Below, in pieces: positions 1 to 8,266 of a stretch of DNA of 64,000 nucleotides. Location: positions 171,318 to 235,317 of the forward strand of contig NZ_FOFA01000009.1 of the NCBI RefSeq assembly GCF_900110855.1, read 5' to 3'. The first letter of the stretch is position 1, and each line of letters opens with the position of its first letter. Both the position numbers and the translations under genes were made by a program. The stretch is from Microlunatus flavus. GTDB taxonomy: Bacteria; Actinomycetota; Actinomycetes; Propionibacteriales; Propionibacteriaceae. The notes below the pieces were generated by a model that saw only the letters and a program-made list of their open reading frames with translations, had not been told where the DNA came from and searched no databases.

Positions 1-1169
1 CCGGCAGCACGACCCTGCTGCGCGCGGTCGAGGGAGACGCGCTGCCGGCGGCGCTGGCGGAGGCGCTCGACGGCGGCCGGCCGGTCGCCCCGCTGCCCCC
101 CGAACCCGCGGAGCGCGCCCGCGCCGTCCGCGCCCTCCGCCTCGACGAGCCCGCCGACCCCGACGCCGCGGTGGTGGTGCTGAGCTCGGGCTCGACGGGC
201 GAGCCCAAGGGCGTCGTCCTCTCGGCCGCGGCGCTCCGGGCCGGGGCCGAGGCGACGCACGTCCGCCTCGGGGGCGTCGGTCACTGGCTGCTGCCGCTGC
301 CCCGCCACCACGTCGCCGGCCTGATGGTCCTCGCGCGGGCCCACCTGTCCGGGTCGGCGGTCGTGCCGCTGTCCGGCGACCTCGCCGAGCTGCCCGACCT
401 CGCGCTCCCCTCCGGCCGGCGCTACCTGTCCCTGGTCCCCACGCAGCTCGTCCGCGCCCTCGCCCTGCCGCGGCTCGTCGAGGCCCTCGCGTCCCTCGAC
501 GCGGTGCTGGTCGGCGGGGCGGCGACCGATCCCGCGCTGCTCGCCCGCGCCCGCGTGGCGGGCGTCCCCTGCGTGACGACGTACGGCATGAGCGAGACCT
601 GCGGCGGCTGCGTCTACGACGGCGTGCCCCTGGACGGGGTCGACGTGGCCGTCGGTCTCCCGGACCGCGTCGGCGGCGTCGACGGCGACCGGATCAGCGT
701 CGGCGGGCCCGTCGTGTTCTCCGGCTACCGCGGCCGCCCCGACCTCACGGCGGACGCCCTGCGGTCCGGTCGGTTCCTCACCTCCGACCGCGGCGCCTGG
801 GTCACCGGGACCGACGGCGTCGCACGCCTGGCGGTCCTCGGCCGGGTCGACGACGTGGTCGTCAGCGGCGGGCACAACGTCGACCTCTCCGCCGTCGAGG
901 CCCGCGCGCACGCCTGGCCCGAGCGGGGCACCGCCGAGATCGCCGTGGTCGGCGTGCCCGACCCGGAGTGGGGCACCGAGGTGGTCGCCGTCACCGACGA
1001 CCACGACCTGACGCTGGCCGGGCTGAGGAGCTGGGTGCGGGCGGAGCTGCCCGCGTACGCCGCCCCCCGCCGGCTGGTCGCGCTCGACCGGCTGCCCCGG
1101 ACGGGCGGCGACAAGGTCGACCGCCGCCGGCTCCGCGCCGAGCTGGCACCGACGAAGGAGAACCGATGA
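1..1169 (+). CDS. menE: o-succinylbenzoate-CoA ligase MenE, 5' end outside window
   Basis: This acyl-CoA synthetase activates o-succinylbenzoate with ATP and CoA in menaquinone synthesis. The reading frame is open from base 3 to the window edge, so the true start lies upstream. The AMP-binding loop LSSGSTGEPKG starts at the codon for base 180. Next come the TYGMSETCGG motif near base 580 and the late GRVDDVVVSGG hinge near base 840. The C-terminal region ends with the catalytic lysine context RTGGDKVDRR. The stop codon overlaps the menA start as ATGA, so the two genes are translationally coupled. The short length of the ligase fits MenE rather than a general fatty acyl-CoA ligase, and the menA neighbour supports this. 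Confidence 0.9.
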   Translation, partial: GSTTLLRAVEGDALPAALAEALDGGRPVAPLPPEPAERARAVRALRLDEPADPDAAVVVLSSGSTGEPKGVVLSAAALRAGAEATHVRLGGVGHWLLPLPRHHVAGLMVLARAHLSGSAVVPLSGDLAELPDLALPSGRRYLSLVPTQLVRALALPRLVEALASLDAVLVGGAATDPALLARARVAGVPCVTTYGMSETCGGCVYDGVPLDGVDVAVGLPDRVGGVDGDRISVGGPVVFSGYRGRPDLTADALRSGRFLTSDRGAWVTGTDGVARLAVLGRVDDVVVSGGHNVDLSAVEARAHAWPERGTAEIAVVGVPDPEWGTEVVAVTDDHDLTLAGLRSWVRAELPAYAAPRRLVALDRLPRTGGDKVDRRRLRAELAPTKENR

Positions 1170-2071
1170 GCACGCCCGCCGGCGCAGCAGCGACCACGGC
1201 GACACCCGCCCAGTGGCTCGAGGGCGCACGTCCGCGCACCCTTCCGGCCGCGGTCAGCCCGGTCGTCGCGGCCACGGGGGTCGTCGCGTTCACCGACCGC
1301 GTCAACCCGGTCGCGGCCCTGCTCGCCCTCGTGGTGAGCCTCGCGCTGCAGGTCGGCGTGAACTACGCCAACGACTACTCCGACGGCATCCGGGGCACGG
1401 ACGCCGTCCGCGTCGGCCCCGTGCGCCTCGTCGGCTCCGGGCTCGCCCGCCCCCGGACGGTGCGCAACGCCGCCTTCGCCTGCTTCGCGGTCGCCGCGGT
1501 CGCCGGCCTGGCCCTCGTCGTGCTGACCGGCCACTGGTGGCTGCTGGCCGTCGGGGCCGCCTGCGTCCTCGCCGCCTGGTACTACACCGGCGGGCGGCGA
1601 CCGTACGGCTACGCCGGCCTCGGCGAGGTGTTCGTCTTCGTCTTCTTCGGCCTCGTCGCCACCTGCGGGACCGGCTACGTGCAGACCGGCACGGTCGGCG
1701 CCGCCCTCCTGGTGACCGCGGTCTGGGTCGGGGCCCTCACGACGGCGGTGCTCGTGGCCAACAACCTGCGCGACCTGGCCGGCGACGCCGCGTCGGGCAA
1801 GCGCACGCTCGCCACGCGGCTCGGGGACCGCGGGACCCGCTTCCTCTACGCCGCGCTGGTCGCCGTCGGTGCGCTCGGCCTCGTCGGCGTCGCCCTGCTG
1901 ACGACGCCGTGGGTGCTGCTCGCGCTGATCGCCCTCGTGGTGCTGGTAAAACCGGTCCGCGCGGTTGTCGAGGGTGCCCGCGGCCGCGACCTCATCGCCG
2001 TCCTCAAGGCGACCGGGCTCGCCGGGCTCGCCACGGCCCTGGTCAGTGCGCTCGCCCTGATCCTCGCCTGA
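1166..2071 (+). CDS. menA: 1,4-dihydroxy-2-naphthoate polyprenyltransferase MenA
   Basis: This membrane enzyme attaches a polyprenyl chain to 1,4-dihydroxy-2-naphthoate to give demethylmenaquinone. The 301-residue protein is of UbiA-family length. It has a first aspartate-rich motif, NYANDYSDGIRGTD, near residue 65 and a second, NNLRDLAGDAASGKR, near residue 195. About eight hydrophobic helices surround them. I chose the ATG at 1166 because GAAGGAG lies at 1153-1159 and because it overlaps the menE stop by four bases. A longer frame exists upstream but runs inside menE. With menE it forms the only quinone genes in the window. Confidence 0.93.
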   Translation: MSTPAGAAATTATPAQWLEGARPRTLPAAVSPVVAATGVVAFTDRVNPVAALLALVVSLALQVGVNYANDYSDGIRGTDAVRVGPVRLVGSGLARPRTVRNAAFACFAVAAVAGLALVVLTGHWWLLAVGAACVLAAWYYTGGRRPYGYAGLGEVFVFVFFGLVATCGTGYVQTGTVGAALLVTAVWVGALTTAVLVANNLRDLAGDAASGKRTLATRLGDRGTRFLYAALVAVGALGLVGVALLTTPWVLLALIALVVLVKPVRAVVEGARGRDLIAVLKATGLAGLATALVSALALILA

Positions 2072-2459
2072 GGTCCACGCACCGAGCGTTACTGAGAATC
2101 TGCCTGAGGGTGGCAGCCGGCCCCTGAGCGGGCCCCGCGAGGGCCTCCTCGACCTTCGTGGGCCGCGAGGACGGGCGTCCGACGCTCAGGTCAGCACCCT
2201 CCCGTTCGCCCCACGCCACGACCAGCGGCCGGCGGATCCCTTGCACCTCACGATTGACACCGGTGTCAGAGCCTTTGCTGACCGCTCCCTGCGGAACCTC
2301 AAGGAAGTCTCAGCAACCTCAGCGCGGTTGACTGTTCAACCGTTCGCGTTGAGGAAGACCTCGGAGAAGCCCGCAGCAGTCTGAGTGGAGCCTGAAGGTT
2401 GAAGCCGCAATCTTGTTGATGTCAGCGCAGGGCTGGCGGACACGAGGAGCAGACCCCCG
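2072..2459. other. 388-bp intergenic region upstream of the glycosyltransferase gene
   Basis: No convincing gene lies here. The right half is less GC-rich than the coding DNA around it. It holds a perfect 14-bp palindrome at 2255-2268, listed separately. It also holds a small inverted repeat, CGGTTGA at 2325-2331 and TCAACCG at 2336-2342, with a four-base loop. The ribosome binding site GAGGAGC of the next gene is at 2443-2449. I found no match to a riboswitch class by eye. Confidence 0.5.
2254..2268 (+). promoter_or_regulatory. Palindromic operator overlapping a -35-like TTGACA
   Basis: TGACACCGGTGTCA at 2255-2268 is a perfect 14-bp palindrome with a central CG step. This is the general shape of LacI-family operators. 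The TTGACA at 2254-2259 fits a -35 box, so a bound repressor would block it. No clear -10 box follows at 17 bp. No LacI-type gene is in the window, so the regulator is unknown. Confidence 0.45.
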
Positions 2460-3968
2460 ATGAGCATCAACTTCGACCTCCCGCAGGGCACCGAGACCGA
2501 CGAGACCGTCGAGTCCGTCGAGACCGACGCACCGGCCGTCGAGGAGGGCACCGTCGAGGGCGCCGCGCTCTCCCGCTACCTCCACCAGCACCTGGCCGAC
2601 ATCGAGGCGCTGCCGACCTTCCGCCCGAAGATCGGCGTGATCATCCCGGCCTACAACGAGGCCGAGTCGATCGAGGACGTGCTGCGGGGCCTGCTGGCCC
2701 AGACGCGGCTGCCCGACGAGATCCACGTGATCATCAACAACACGAAGGACAACTCCTTCGAGCTCGCAGCCAAGTTCGCCGGCCCGCACAAGGGCGCCAA
2801 GGTGCGCGGCCAGAAGCGCCAGCGCACCGAGGTGTTCGTCCACGACATCGGCGAGAACCCCGACAAGAAGGTCGGCGCGCTCAACTACGGCTTCAACCTG
2901 ATCCAGGACGCGGAGTACCTCCTGGGTGTCGACGGCGACACGGTCCTCGCGCCGAACGCGGTCGAGAAGCTGGAGGAGGAGATCGTCTCCGACACCCGCA
3001 TCGGCGGCATCTCGGCGATCTACTCCATCGACGACACCAAGATCAAGGGTCCGGTCGCCAAGCTGCTCATCGCCGGCCAGCGCACCCAGTTCGCCGCCTT
3101 CAACATGCAGAACATGCTCCGCGGCCGCAACATGGCCGTCCTCGGCGGGCAGTGCTCGATCTTCTCGATGAAGGCCCTCCGCGCGGTCATGGCCGAGAAC
3201 CACCAGCAGACCCCGTGGGTCAACGACTCCGAGGTCGAGGACTCCCTGCTCAGCCTGCAGATCAAGTCGGCCGGCTACCTCACCAAGATCTCCGCGCAGG
3301 CCCGCGCCGACGTCGGCGGCATGACCACGGTCCGCTCGCTCGACGGCCAGCAGGTCAAGTGGAACTACGGCGCCATCGACCTGATGTGGCCGGGCCAGCG
3401 CGGCGACACGAAGGGCCAGCCCTTCCACCCGAACCTGCGCCTGCGCTGGGCCGAGAACTTCGGCATGGCGACCAACATCTTCACCCGCATCGCCTTCGTG
3501 CTCCTGCTGGCCGCCTCGCTCAGCATCCACGCCTTCGTCTTCTCGCCCATCTGGCTGGTCCCGCCGGTCGTCGCGGTCCTGCTGAACGTCCGCATCGCCT
3601 TCTCGATGAAGAACCGCAACGTCCGCGACGTGCTCTTCGCCGCCACCGGCATCCCGGCCGAGATCTACATGTGGCTCCGCGCCGGCCACTTCGTCCGCGC
3701 CTGGGCCAAGTTCCTCTCCCGCGTCAAGGTCGACAACTGGGCCGAGCAGGCCAAGGCCGAGCGCGGCTCGGGCAAGGCGTACCTCACCCCGCTGATCGTG
3801 CTCGCGGTCTCCTTCCTCGTCCTCGGCTACACCTGGTTCCAGCTGCCGCTGCTCATCCAGACCTCGATCCTCTGGCTCGGCTGGCCGGTCCTCTACGTCG
3901 TCACGATCGCTCAGACCGTGGTCATGGTCGGCAAGCTCTTCCGCCGCGAGCGCGGCTACAAGGTCTGA
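2460..3968 (+). CDS. Membrane-bound family-2 glycosyltransferase (processive type)
   Basis: The 502-residue protein looks like a processive glycosyltransferase that builds a polysaccharide at the membrane. An acidic N-terminal tail of about 50 residues precedes the domain, which opens with IGVIIPAYNEAES. The nucleotide-binding DGD is at 158-160. A VNDSEVEDSL segment near 254-263 supplies the later acidic residues. QQVKW at 297-301 corresponds to the Q-x-x-R-W motif of cellulose and hyaluronan synthases, with Lys in place of Arg. Four or more membrane helices fill the region from about 345 to the end. The start follows GAGGAGC by ten bases. Codon bias is strong (AAG, GAG, CTC), which suggests high expression. 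The sugar and the product are unknown. Confidence 0.8.
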   Translation: MSINFDLPQGTETDETVESVETDAPAVEEGTVEGAALSRYLHQHLADIEALPTFRPKIGVIIPAYNEAESIEDVLRGLLAQTRLPDEIHVIINNTKDNSFELAAKFAGPHKGAKVRGQKRQRTEVFVHDIGENPDKKVGALNYGFNLIQDAEYLLGVDGDTVLAPNAVEKLEEEIVSDTRIGGISAIYSIDDTKIKGPVAKLLIAGQRTQFAAFNMQNMLRGRNMAVLGGQCSIFSMKALRAVMAENHQQTPWVNDSEVEDSLLSLQIKSAGYLTKISAQARADVGGMTTVRSLDGQQVKWNYGAIDLMWPGQRGDTKGQPFHPNLRLRWAENFGMATNIFTRIAFVLLLAASLSIHAFVFSPIWLVPPVVAVLLNVRIAFSMKNRNVRDVLFAATGIPAEIYMWLRAGHFVRAWAKFLSRVKVDNWAEQAKAERGSGKAYLTPLIVLAVSFLVLGYTWFQLPLLIQTSILWLGWPVLYVVTIAQTVVMVGKLFRRERGYKV

Positions 3969-3995
3969 GCCCGGTCCCCTCCCGGCTCGGAAAGC

Positions 3996-4039
3996 CGCCC
4001 GCACCCTCGCCCGGAACCGGGCACGCGGGGTGCGGGCGG
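3996..4039 (+). terminator. Strong inverted repeat after the glycosyltransferase
   Basis: CCGCCCGCACCC at 3996-4007 pairs perfectly with GGGTGCGGGCGG at 4028-4039 across a 20-base loop. It starts 27 bases after the stop codon. There is no U tract, as is usual for actinobacterial hairpin terminators. The -10-like TATCTT of the next gene at 4043-4048 directly follows it. Confidence 0.6.
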
Positions 4040-4102
4040 TGTTATCTTGCGGCTCTCGGACGATCCGACGGCCGTTCCCCCTCCCCCGACAGGAACCCCC
4101 CG

Positions 4103-4720
4103 ATGATGTTCCGCCGTGCCCTCTCCGCCGCTGCCGCGGTCGCCGCCCTCCTCGTCGCCGCCGGGTGCAGCACCCCGCCCTGGGAGGCGGCCACCGCGAC
4201 GGCCAGCCCCTCGCCGCGCGCCACCCCGGCCGCCACGCCCTCGCCGTCCCCGACGCCGAAGAAGGCCCGGATCAAGAACGACCTCAGCCGCGGCGTCGCC
4301 AAGCACACCCTGGACGCGGGCGCGATCGAGCTCAAGACCGTCTACTACTCCACGATGCCGATGGCCCAGTGGACGCCGGAGGCGAGCAAGCCGATCACCC
4401 TCTCGCTCACGGCCGGCTTCCCCGGGAAGTACAAGCAGGACATCTACCTGGCCGAGCTCGACGTGCGGATGGACGTGCTGGGCCCGGACGGGCCGCTCGC
4501 CGCGCCGTCGCCGATCGTCGATACGGCGACCGTGTCCCCGGGCTACCTGATCAAGAAGCCCAACTCGTACGGCAACGTCTTCACCGTGCCGGCGCTCCCC
4601 GACGACGCCCAGTCGGTGACGCTCACCTTCACCTACCAGCTGCTCGCCCCGGACAAGCCGAAGTCGAAGGTCTACACCAAGCAGGTCACGACCGACACCG
4701 TCACGGTCGCCATCTCCTGA
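4103..4720 (+). CDS. Secreted lipoprotein of unknown function
   Basis: The 205-residue protein begins with two methionines, two arginines and a hydrophobic stretch, then the lipobox LVAAGC. Cys23 should be lipidated and hold the protein on the outer face of the membrane. A Ser/Pro/Thr/Ala-rich linker follows to about residue 55. The globular part has an immunoglobulin-like look, with many alternating hydrophobic residues and sequences such as TVTLTFTYQLL near its end. A DUF4352-like fold is possible but I cannot prove it. I chose the ATG at 4103; CAGGA lies ahead of it. The preceding glycosyltransferase gene is separated by a hairpin, so this gene probably has its own promoter (TATCTT at 4043-4048). 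Confidence 0.75.
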   Translation: MMFRRALSAAAAVAALLVAAGCSTPPWEAATATASPSPRATPAATPSPSPTPKKARIKNDLSRGVAKHTLDAGAIELKTVYYSTMPMAQWTPEASKPITLSLTAGFPGKYKQDIYLAELDVRMDVLGPDGPLAAPSPIVDTATVSPGYLIKKPNSYGNVFTVPALPDDAQSVTLTFTYQLLAPDKPKSKVYTKQVTTDTVTVAIS

Positions 4721-4727
4721 GCGCGCG

Positions 4728-4810
4728 GGAGCCCGTGCATCTCACGACAACGTGAGATGCACGGGCTCCGCCACGTCTGCAGGGTGCGCAGAGCACGAGG
4801 AACCTCGGCT
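4728..4810 (+). repeat. Palindrome plus conserved tail, copy A of an intergenic repeat
   Basis: A perfect 18-bp inverted repeat (4728-4745 and 4752-4769) encloses the loop GACAAC. A tail follows that contains GTCTGCAGGG, GCAGAG and GAGGAACCT. The same tail, next to a related GACAAC-centred palindrome, recurs inverted at 35526-35611. Both copies lie between convergent genes, so they may act as two-way terminators. Confidence 0.65.
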
Positions 4811-4857
4811 GAGTGGGACCTCGGGCACCCGAGAACCCGGCCCGGGGCGGGCTGACG

Positions 4858-5955
4858 TCAGGCGCCCTCGACCCACGCACCCGTCGCCATGAAGTGCTCG
4901 AGCGTCCGGGTCGGCGGGTCGAGGTCCCAGCCCCGTGACCCCACCCACGCGTCGTCGTAGTAGCTGTGCGCGTAGCGGTGGCCGTCGTCGCAGAGCAGGG
5001 TGACGACGCTGCCCGTACGGCCCGCCGCCACGAGCTCGGCGACGAGCTGGCAGGCGCCCCACAGGTTGGTGCCGGTGGAGCCGCCGACCATCCGGCCGAG
5101 GTGGCGGGTGCCCCACCGCATGGCGGCGACCGAGGCGGCGTCGGGAACGGGGATCATCCGGTCGACGACCTCCGGCACGAAGCTCGGCTCGACCCGAGGC
5201 CGTCCGATCCCCTCGATGCGCGAGCCGCGCGCGGTCACGTCGGTCCGCCCGGTGCGCCAGGAACGTTCGAACGCCGACCCCTCGGGGTCGACCACGCACA
5301 GCGACGCCGGCAGCTGGTTCAGCCGCAGGTAGCGCCCGATGGTGGCGCTGGTCCCGCCGGTGCCCGCCCCGACGACCACCCAGGCGGGCACGGGGTGCGG
5401 CTCGCGGCCGAGCTGCGCGAACATCGACTCGGCGATGTTGTTGTTGCCTCGCCAGTCGGTCGCGCGCTCGGCGTAGGTGAACTGGTCGAGGTAGTGCCCG
5501 CCGCTCTCCGCCGCCAGCCGCTCGGCCTCGGCGTAGATCGTCCCCGGGTCGTCGACCAGGTGGCAGCGCCCGCCGTAGAACTCGATGAGCTCGCACTTCT
5601 CGCGCACCGTCGTCGCCGGCATCACCGCGACGAAGGGCAGCCCGAGCAGCCGGGCGAAGTACGCCTCGCTGACCGCGGTCGACCCCGACGACGCCTCGAC
5701 CAGCGTCGTGCCCTCCTCGATCCAGCCGTTGCACAGCCCGTAGAGCACGAGCGAGCGGGCCAGGCGGTGCTTGAGGCTGCCGGTCGGGTGCACCGACTCG
5801 TCCTTGACGTAGAGGGAGACCCCCCACTCCGGCGGCAGCGGGAAGACGTGCAGGTGCGTGTCCGCGCTGCGGTTGCTGTCGGCCTCGACCTGGGACAGGG
5901 CCCAGTCGAGCCAGCGGCGGTCGTGCGCCGCGCCCGGGTCACCGCGCACGGCCAC
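4858..5955 (-). CDS. cds1: PLP-dependent cysteine synthase family protein, Cds1-type L-cysteine desulfhydrase
   Basis: This 365-residue fold-type II PLP enzyme most resembles mycobacterial Cds1, which breaks L-cysteine into sulfide, ammonia and pyruvate. The PLP lysine is Lys62 in PTGSLKHR. The asparagine loop [10 protein letters not shown] follows at about residue 88, and the phosphate-binding loop GAGTGGTSA is near 197. The motif [12 protein letters not shown] near 290 is also typical. The start at 5955 overlaps the 3' end of the RNase HI fusion gene by 17 bases, so the two are probably co-transcribed. An O-acetylserine-type cysteine synthase is the main alternative, but the insertion pattern and length favour Cds1. 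Confidence 0.8.
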   Translation of the reverse strand: MAVRGDPGAAHDRRWLDWALSQVEADSNRSADTHLHVFPLPPEWGVSLYVKDESVHPTGSLKHRLARSLVLYGLCNGWIEEGTTLVEASSGSTAVSEAYFARLLGLPFVAVMPATTVREKCELIEFYGGRCHLVDDPGTIYAEAERLAAESGGHYLDQFTYAERATDWRGNNNIAESMFAQLGREPHPVPAWVVVGAGTGGTSATIGRYLRLNQLPASLCVVDPEGSAFERSWRTGRTDVTARGSRIEGIGRPRVEPSFVPEVVDRMIPVPDAASVAAMRWGTRHLGRMVGGSTGTNLWGACQLVAELVAAGRTGSVVTLLCDDGHRYAHSYYDDAWVGSRGWDLDPPTRTLEHFMATGAWVEGA

Positions 5956-6898
5956 CGCCCTCGAGCGTGCCCTGGTGGAACCGCTGCCGCCACCGCCCGC
6001 CGGAACGCACCCACACCGAGCTGCGCAGCGCGGCGCGCCCGCTCACCCGGCTGCGCCACACCAGCAGCACCACGTCGGGCGCGAGGGTCTCGACCGAGAG
6101 CACCTCGAGCTCGGCGTCGTCGAGCGGGGTGATCGTGGACAGCACCTCGTCGCGCGACCAGAGCCGCCCGGACGCGCCGACCTCGCTCCAGGCGGGGTCG
6201 AGCAGCGCGTCGACGGCGGAACGGTCGGAGCGCACGCGGTCGCTGAGCAGCGCGCGCTCGAGGTCGACGACGTCGTCGAGCTCGGTCCCGGCGGCGGGGA
6301 GGTCGTCCGCGCGCACGTCGCGGGTCGGGGCGGAGGGGACGGCCGGGGCCGTGCCGCCCGAGGACACCGAGAACAGGTCGTCGTCGGCGGGGACCGCCTC
6401 CACCTCGGGCTCGGGGACCGGGGTCGCGCCCGGGAAGCCGGGCCCTGCGTCGGGCTCGCGGTGCTCCCGGAACGCGGTGGACGCAGCCACCGCCAGCCGG
6501 TCGGCGGCCTCGTTGAGCGGGTGGCCGGCGTGGCCCTTGACCCACTCGAAGCGCACGTCCGTGTTCGCGCGGTCGACGAGGGCCTGGTCCAGGCCCTTGA
6601 CGAGCTCGACGTTGAGGACCGGCTTGCCGTCCTTCTTGCGCCAGCCCTTGCGCTTCCAGCCCTTCATCCACTGCGTGACGGTGTTGATCACGTAGAGGCT
6701 GTCGCAGTAGACGAGCAGGTCGTCGTCGAGGTGCGCGGTCTGGTGGAGCAGGTCGAGCACGGCCTTGAGCTCGCCCATGTTGTTGGTGCCGCGGGGCCAG
6801 CCCCCGCTCGCCCAGTGGTCCTCGTCGACGTACCAGGCCCAGCCCGCCGGTCCCGGGTTGCCCAGGGCCGAACCGTCCGCCGCCGCCGTGATCGTCAC
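5939..6898 (-). CDS. rnhA: Ribonuclease HI fused to a DUF4440/SnoaL-like domain
   Basis: From the GTG at 6898 this is a 319-residue protein. Residues 1-140 form RNase HI, which cuts the RNA strand of RNA-DNA hybrids. The catalytic carboxylates are visible as Asp8 ([10 protein letters not shown]), Glu43 (NNMGELK), Asp66 (YCDS) and Asp133 (EAADRLA), with His123 in VKGHAGH. A basic handle, [13 protein letters not shown], is intact. An acidic, proline-rich linker follows. Residues 210-315 look like a DUF4440 fold, ending with [17 protein letters not shown] start further upstream at 6976 is open but adds a basic non-homologous tail. CACGAT lies six bases before the GTG, close to the leaderless promoter pattern seen elsewhere here. 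Confidence 0.85.
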   Translation of the reverse strand: MTITAAADGSALGNPGPAGWAWYVDEDHWASGGWPRGTNNMGELKAVLDLLHQTAHLDDDLLVYCDSLYVINTVTQWMKGWKRKGWRKKDGKPVLNVELVKGLDQALVDRANTDVRFEWVKGHAGHPLNEAADRLAVAASTAFREHREPDAGPGFPGATPVPEPEVEAVPADDDLFSVSSGGTAPAVPSAPTRDVRADDLPAAGTELDDVVDLERALLSDRVRSDRSAVDALLDPAWSEVGASGRLWSRDEVLSTITPLDDAELEVLSVETLAPDVVLLVWRSRVSGRAALRSSVWVRSGGRWRQRFHQGTLEGGGRAR

Positions 6899-7018
6899 CG
6901 CGCGATCGTGCCACGTCGGAGCGCGACGGCCCGCACCCATCCGGACCGGGCCGGTGCCGTACGGGTGGGCGGGCACGCGCCCGTCGCGCCCCGGTGCGCA
7001 GGTGGTCGGGAGCAGCGA

Positions 7019-7044
7019 CGGCTCCCACCCGGAGGTGGGAGCCG
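7019..7044 (-). terminator. Hairpin terminator-like repeat
   Basis: CGGCTCCCACC at 7019-7029 pairs perfectly with GGTGGGAGCCG at 7034-7044 around the loop CGGA. It lies downstream of the membrane protein gene at 7156-7431 on the minus strand and should end that transcript. The rest of 6899-7155 holds no gene that I can support. Confidence 0.6.
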
Positions 7045-7155
7045 CGCGCTCGTACCGTCCTCGGCGAGGTCCTCCCGGCGCGGTCCACGGCCGCGCCCGG
7101 CCCCTGCCTCACGACCCCCCACGGACCGTTCGGCGAGAGCCCGGGGAGGCCTGCC

Positions 7156-7431
7156 TCAGACGGTCGTCCTGGTCCGCGACCGGCCGGTCAGCGCCGAGGC
7201 GATGACGACCAGCACCGCGGCGACGAGGATCGCGATGATCCACCGCGTCCAGTCGATGCCCGGGCTGCCGTTGCCGCCGAAGGCGGTGTAGACGTACCAG
7301 CCGATGATCACACCGCCGATGCCGCACAGGATGGTCAGCCAGAGCGGGATGTTGTCCCGGTTCCCGGGGGCCACGAACTTGCCCAGCAGGCCGATGATGA
7401 TGCCGGCCACGATGACGCCGATGATCTCCAC
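7156..7431 (-). CDS. GlsB/YeaQ/YmgE family membrane protein
   Basis: The 91-residue protein has three hydrophobic helices, with glycine-rich starts such as GVIVAGIIIGLLGKFVAPG and ILCGIGGVIIGWYVY. This is the transglycosylase-associated (YeaQ/YmgE/GlsB) family of small stress-related membrane proteins. The real role of the family is not settled. A strong ribosome binding site, GAGGAGG, precedes the ATG at 7431. The gene is divergent from the response regulator at 7555, so the 123-bp gap holds both promoters. Confidence 0.85.
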   Translation of the reverse strand: MEIIGVIVAGIIIGLLGKFVAPGNRDNIPLWLTILCGIGGVIIGWYVYTAFGGNGSPGIDWTRWIIAILVAAVLVVIASALTGRSRTRTTV

Positions 7432-7525
7432 GATGTCCTCCTCGAGATCTGCCGTTGCGAGCGGCTCGGCACCGGAGATCTTCCGGTCCCGCGTCTTCGA
7501 TCAGACCATCGCGGGAACCTGGCTG

Positions 7526-7554
7526 GTACATCCTCAGGGGTGTACGGTCTGAGC
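7526..7554 (+). promoter_or_regulatory. Leaderless promoter of the response regulator with a GTACA dyad
   Basis: TACGGT at 7543-7548 ends six bases before the ATG at 7555, which fits a leaderless start. GTACA at 7526-7530 and TGTAC at 7541-7545 form a 5-10-5 dyad that covers the spacer and the first bases of the -10 box. It could be an autoregulatory site for the LuxR-type protein. Confidence 0.5.
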
Positions 7555-8223
7555 ATGACGACCACGCTGACGCGCCCCATCACGGTCGCGCTCGTCAACG
7601 ACTACGACGTCGTCGTCCTCGGGGTGGCCAACATCCTGGGGCAGTTCCCCGAGCGCGTGGTCATCGCCGAGATCGACACGAACAAGCCCGTGCACGACCG
7701 GGTCGACGTCGTGCTCTACGACTCCTTCGGCCAGCCCGAGTCCGACCGCGACGAGGTGCGCGTGCTGGTCGAGAACCCGCGGGCCCGTCGCGTCGTCGTC
7801 TACACCTGGAACTTCCACCCCGACCTCGTCGAGCGCGCCCGCCGCCAGGGCGTGCACGGCTACCTGTCGAAGTCGCTGCCCGCCGCCGACCTCGTCTCGG
7901 CGCTCGAGGCGGTGCACGCCGGCGACGTCGTGTTCAGCGAACCGCCCCCGCGGGCCCGGCCCGCCAGCGGCTCGGACTGGCCGGGGCGCAGCAAGGGGCT
8001 GAGCGACCGCGAGGCCGAGGTCCTCGCGCTGATCACCCAGGGCCACACGAACGAGGAGGTCGCCGGCCTGACCTACCTCAGCATCAACACGGTGAAGTCC
8101 TACATCCGCTCCGCCTACCGCAAGATCGGCGTCGAGAGCCGTACGCAGGCGGTGCTGTGGGGCGTCGAGAACGGCTTCCGGCCCGACCACCGCCGCGTCG
8201 ACCACTGGCGCGGTGGCCCGTAG
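7555..8223 (+). CDS. LuxR/NarL-type response regulator
   Basis: The 222-residue protein has an N-terminal receiver domain and a C-terminal DNA-binding domain. Asp56 in VVLYDSFG sits where the phosphorylated aspartate is expected. The usual acidic pair near the N-terminus is reduced to VNDYD, and the lysine of the receiver is present in YLSKSLP. Residues 148-205 are a LuxR helix-turn-helix (LSDREAEVLALI, then NTVKSYIRSAYRKIGV). No histidine kinase gene is adjacent, so it is an orphan. The start is the ATG at 7555; a TACGGT box ends six bases before it and there is no ribosome binding site. Confidence 0.87.
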   Translation: MTTTLTRPITVALVNDYDVVVLGVANILGQFPERVVIAEIDTNKPVHDRVDVVLYDSFGQPESDRDEVRVLVENPRARRVVVYTWNFHPDLVERARRQGVHGYLSKSLPAADLVSALEAVHAGDVVFSEPPPRARPASGSDWPGRSKGLSDREAEVLALITQGHTNEEVAGLTYLSINTVKSYIRSAYRKIGVESRTQAVLWGVENGFRPDHRRVDHWRGGP

Positions 8224-8224
8224 C

Positions 8225-8254
8225 CGAGGACGCTCCCGAGCTCGCCGGGGGGCC
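8225..8254. repeat. Degenerate copy of the 48-bp intergenic repeat
   Basis: This stretch reads CCGAGGACGCTCCC then GAGCTCG and GGGGGGCC. It follows the first two-thirds of the tandem unit at 20799-20846, with one base missing and several changes near the end. It lies between convergent genes (response regulator and glycosyltransferase), as the intact copies do. Confidence 0.5.
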
Positions 8255-8266
8255 GAGAACGCTCCG

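Noticed and set aside
2072..2459. tRNA or cyclic-dinucleotide riboswitch in the larger gaps
   Set aside because: No cloverleaf or known riboswitch core could be traced here, nor in 14751-15284 or 46544-46808.
2319..4004. Long open frame on the minus strand opposite the glycosyltransferase gene
   Set aside because: It mirrors the codon pattern of the plus-strand gene, is rich in Asp, Glu, Arg and Val, and has no family resemblance. The glycosyltransferase motifs on the plus strand are clear.
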